From Acidobacteriota bacterium (GTDB lineage Bacteria > Acidobacteriota > Terriglobia > Acidiferrales > UBA7541): 6,143 nt of DNA. The stretch spans positions 927 through 7,069 of the forward strand of contig QHYO01000258.1 in assembly GCA_003224135.1 (NCBI GenBank), given 5' to 3'. The position numbers were made by a program, and so were the translations under genes. The notes under the pieces were generated by a model. The model saw nothing but the letters and a program-made list of their open reading frames with translations, was not told the DNA's origin and searched no databases. Positions within the stretch are counted from its first letter, which is position 1, and each line of letters opens with the position of its first letter. Shown piece by piece: positions 4,428-6,143 of this stretch.

Positions 4428-4778
4428 GTGAATTTCTCCGTAAAGATCCGCCACCAGAATCAAGTGTCTTTGATTGACGTTTCCGGACATCTAACTTTTT
4501 TTGAAGTCGGTGCGCTTGGCAGCTCCATTCACTCGCTACTGAAGGAACGACGAAAAAATATCGTTCTCAATCTCAGTGGACTGGCATACCTGGACAGTTC
4601 AGGAATCGGCGAGTTGGCGCGGATCTACGTTGCGGTCGTCAAACAGGGCGGTGCAATGAAGGTCATTGGCCTGACCCCAAGAGTCGAGGAAGTACTTAAG
4701 ATCACGCATTTGTCGCAGGTGTTTCAGGAATTTCCAGACGAACAGTCCGCTCTCTTGAGCTTTCCCGCAAATTCTTGA
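4428..4778 (+). CDS. STAS-domain anti-sigma factor antagonist (SpoIIAA/RsbV type)
   Basis: A 116-residue protein that is essentially one STAS domain. The first strands are NFSVKIRHQNQVSLIDVSGHLTF split by short turns, followed by NIVLNLSGLAYLDSSGIGEL. LDSSGIG (55-61) is the family's phosphorylation site, and S57 corresponds to the serine phosphorylated in SpoIIAA. MKVIGLTPRVEEVLKITHLSQVF completes the fold. In this family the unphosphorylated protein binds an anti-sigma kinase (RsbW/SpoIIAB type) and frees its sigma factor; phosphorylation by that kinase switches it off. No kinase, phosphatase or sigma gene is adjacent, so the partner is encoded elsewhere. The frame is open back to 4215, but GTG 4428 is chosen because it gives a normal STAS start and has AAAGG 9 bases upstream. 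An ATG-less start is a minor uncertainty. Confidence 0.92.
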   Translation: MNFSVKIRHQNQVSLIDVSGHLTFFEVGALGSSIHSLLKERRKNIVLNLSGLAYLDSSGIGELARIYVAVVKQGGAMKVIGLTPRVEEVLKITHLSQVFQEFPDEQSALLSFPANS

Positions 4779-4810
4779 CCCTGATTTCGCCTGAGTGAGT
4801 GGGTTTAGTC

Positions 4811-4826
4811 GCGCGGATAGCCGCGC
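4811..4826 (+). terminator. short GC hairpin after the STAS gene, possible weak terminator
   Basis: GCGCGG-ATAG-CCGCGC is a perfect 6-bp stem with a tetraloop, 32 bp after the stop. It is followed by CTTCCATCTT, which is pyrimidine-rich but not a T-run. Termination would be weak or Rho-assisted. Confidence 0.35.
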
Positions 4827-4915
4827 CTTCCATCTTGACCTCGCCTGGCGGTCTGTCTCAGACTATGGCTTCAGACCCAGTCCTGTCGCCCTCAGCCGTT
4901 GTTTCCCGGAGCCCT

Positions 4916-4938
4916 AGTTCCAGCCCCAGTTCCAGCCC
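4916..4938 (+). repeat. tandem 12-bp repeat, two copies
   Basis: AGTTCCAGCCCC at 4916-4927 is followed directly by AGTTCCAGCCC at 4928-4938, differing only in the twelfth base. It lies in the untranslated gap before the methyltransferase gene. Two copies suggest a slippage duplication rather than a regulated array. Confidence 0.6.
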
Positions 4939-4940
4939 GC

Positions 4941-4955
4941 CTCTCTCAGAGAGAG
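4941..4955. repeat. CTCTCTC-A-GAGAGAG palindrome
   Basis: A perfect 7-bp inverted repeat with a single central base, 43 bp before the methyltransferase start. It is adjacent to two further short palindromes (GCATGC 4955-4960 and ACGGCCGT 4961-4968). It could be a binding site for a dimeric regulator of that gene or simple-sequence noise. Confidence 0.4.
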
Positions 4956-4997
4956 CATGCACGGCCGTACGCAGAGGATCCATGAAAAGGGAGTTCT

Positions 4998-5960
4998 ATG
5001 AAAAAGAGTTTGCTTGCGCTGATTCGTTGTCCTGATTGCGGTTTTGGTCTCTCCCTTGTTAACGCAAGCCGTACAGACGCCGAGATTATTTCAGGGAGTT
5101 TGCTTTGCGAAGTGTGCCGCGCAAGTTTTCCGATTGAGGACGGGTTGCCAGTAATTCTCCGCTCGGATACGCGGTCCGAACGCACTAGGCAATCGTTCGG
5201 AAAGCAGTGGACGCTGCATGAGCAAAGACGATTTGAGCAGCAGACCATCTACGGGAAAAAACCGGAGGAAGGCCTGCAGGATTTTCGGCGGGCCTTCGGT
5301 CTAGCGGACTTTTCCTCGCTTCACGATTGCGTCATTCTCGACGCCGGATGTGGCTCAGGAGCCTTGACCGCCGACATCGGAAAAGCTGCACCCTCGGCAA
5401 CAGTGATTGGAGTGGACTTCAGCGAATCGGCGCGGCTGGCACATGCGCGATGCCGCGCGTTTCCGAACGTTCATATCATCCAGGCTGATTTGTCGCGGCC
5501 ACCGTTCGCAACTCGCACGTTCGACCTTATCTGGAGCGAGGGTGTAATCCATCACACTCCCGATACACACAGAAGTTTTTCCAGCCTGGCTCCTCTTGCG
5601 AAGCCGGGCGGCAAATTATATATCTGGATTTATTCGAAAAAGGTCATCTCACCCTATCGCATGGCGCGAAAACTCTTGCGCAAATCATACCTGCTTCCGC
5701 AACCGGCTCTGTACGCTTTGGCGTGGACACTGGCGCTGCCCCTGCACGCCGCGAACAAAATCCGCGAAGCTCTGCGCACCACAAGAATTCGTCATCGGCT
5801 TGCCGCGACCGCCTATTCTTTTTACGATGTCCTGTCGCCGGAGTTTATGCATTGCCATTCGCGACATGAGGTGACCGAATGGTTCAGCTCGCATGGCTAC
5901 GCGCAATTGCGCTTTTTCTCGGAAACCGCTGATATCGCGGTATGCGGCACGAAACAATAA
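4998..5960 (+). CDS. class I SAM-dependent methyltransferase with N-terminal Trm112-like zinc ribbon
   Basis: A 320-residue predicted cytoplasmic methyltransferase. Residues 1-54 form a Trm112-like zinc ribbon: C11-P-D-C14 and C37-E-V-C40 are the metal ligands, followed by FPIEDGLPVIL, typical of this domain. The Rossmann-like domain has motif I VILDAGCGSGAL (112-123), the motif II acidic residue D140 in VIGVDFSES, D164 in IQADLSRPPF, and the post-motif FDLIWSEGVIHHTPD (175-189). Then comes LAPLAKPGGKLYIWIY and a C-terminal half (about 210-320) with a hydrophobic helix (YALAWTLALPLHA) and a final strand near ADIAVCG. Trm112-ribbon fusions occur in bacterial enzymes that methylate small molecules, lipids or glycans; the substrate here is unknown and no pathway genes are adjacent. 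ATG 4998 has AAGGGAG a few bases upstream. It appears to stand alone, with a hairpin downstream. Confidence 0.92.
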   Translation: MKKSLLALIRCPDCGFGLSLVNASRTDAEIISGSLLCEVCRASFPIEDGLPVILRSDTRSERTRQSFGKQWTLHEQRRFEQQTIYGKKPEEGLQDFRRAFGLADFSSLHDCVILDAGCGSGALTADIGKAAPSATVIGVDFSESARLAHARCRAFPNVHIIQADLSRPPFATRTFDLIWSEGVIHHTPDTHRSFSSLAPLAKPGGKLYIWIYSKKVISPYRMARKLLRKSYLLPQPALYALAWTLALPLHAANKIREALRTTRIRHRLAATAYSFYDVLSPEFMHCHSRHEVTEWFSSHGYAQLRFFSETADIAVCGTKQ

Positions 5961-5982
5961 TTTCAATGGAAGATGGAAACTG

Positions 5983-6027
5983 CGCCCTAAAAGGAGAGAA
6001 GCAGTTAGGGCGTTTGGCCCTAACTGC
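5983..6027 (+). terminator. hairpin (with competing alternative pairing) after the methyltransferase gene
   Basis: GCAGTTAGGGC (6001-6011) and GCCCTAACTGC (6017-6027) form a perfect 11-bp stem with a 5-base loop, 40 bp after the stop. No T-run follows, so it may be a processing or stability element, or a Rho-type end, rather than a true intrinsic terminator. Upstream, CGCCCTAA (5983-5990) can pair with TTAGGGCG (6005-6012) and so compete with it. The 14-base loop between them holds AAGGAGAG, a ribosome-binding-site-like sequence without a start codon at normal distance. Confidence 0.5.
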
Positions 6028-6066
6028 CTCCCGGGGTGTGTCCTCGAAGTGGTGTTATTAGGTTAG

Positions 6067-6143
6067 ATGTATCCCGGCAAAAAAGGTTTCCCTTTGCTGA
6101 AAAAAGTTTTGCAAGAAAATGAGCGCGGCAAAATGCTAGTAAA
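6067..6143 (+). CDS. possible start of an unidentified gene (runs off right edge)
   Basis: From ATG 6067 the frame stays open to the window end: MYPGKKGFPLLKKVLQEN, then ERGKMLVK. An in-frame TAG stands directly before the ATG, so this is the earliest start. The peptide is basic and soluble-looking with plausible codon use, more protein-like than random sequence. The ribosome-binding site is poor (TTAGG, about 4 bases upstream). A strong hairpin and about 40 bp precede it. Twenty-five codons are too few for a family call. Confidence 0.4.
   Translation, partial: MYPGKKGFPLLKKVLQENERGKMLV

Noticed and set aside
4799..5035. 78-codon serine/proline-rich plus-strand frame
   Set aside because: It spans the tandem repeat and the methyltransferase ribosome-binding site; its low-complexity composition comes from the repeats.

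Overview
The window is a stretch of ordinary bacterial chromosome, probably from an acidobacterium (Acidobacteriota). This is inferred from the moderate GC content, the style of the proteins (a short secreted protein with a 'LAAGEYQLSIDG' core like those common in that phylum, and a one-TM DUF2393-like protein) and the many small, separately arranged transcription units. There is no tRNA or rRNA gene, insertion sequence, CRISPR array or phage gene.

Layout. Positions 1-690 hold a minus-strand heat-shock unit: a near-consensus sigma70 promoter, an Hsp20 small heat-shock protein, an intergenic terminator hairpin, and the first 14 codons of what looks like clpB running off the left edge. A 195-bp AT-rich divergent spacer separates it from plus-strand queA (834-1967), which may be preceded by a 10-codon leader ORF whose stop overlaps the queA start. 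Converging on queA is a small secreted protein of unknown function (2119-2388, minus). Upstream of that gene lies a 526-bp stretch without a credible protein gene (2389-2913). It holds a long-range inverted repeat, a textbook intrinsic terminator on the plus strand, a sigma54-like promoter match and two perfect dyads.

The right half is all plus strand: a YfcE/MJ0936-type metallophosphoesterase (2914-3657) followed after 13 bp by a membrane-anchored DUF2393-like protein (3671-4189), then a 238-bp gap, a single-domain STAS anti-sigma-factor antagonist (4428-4778), a 219-bp gap with short repeats, and a methyltransferase with an N-terminal Trm112-like zinc ribbon (4998-5960). After a strong hairpin, an ORF of at least 25 codons starts at 6067 and runs off the right edge.

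Functional links are limited. Hsp20 and ClpB act together in aggregate handling. The phosphoesterase and the DUF2393-like protein look co-transcribed. The others are probably independent. The most interesting material is non-coding. In the leader of the small secreted protein, one segment can pair with either of two others, and one of those overlaps the ribosome-binding site, as in an RNA switch. A similar three-arm arrangement occurs after the methyltransferase gene. No complete novel system is evident.
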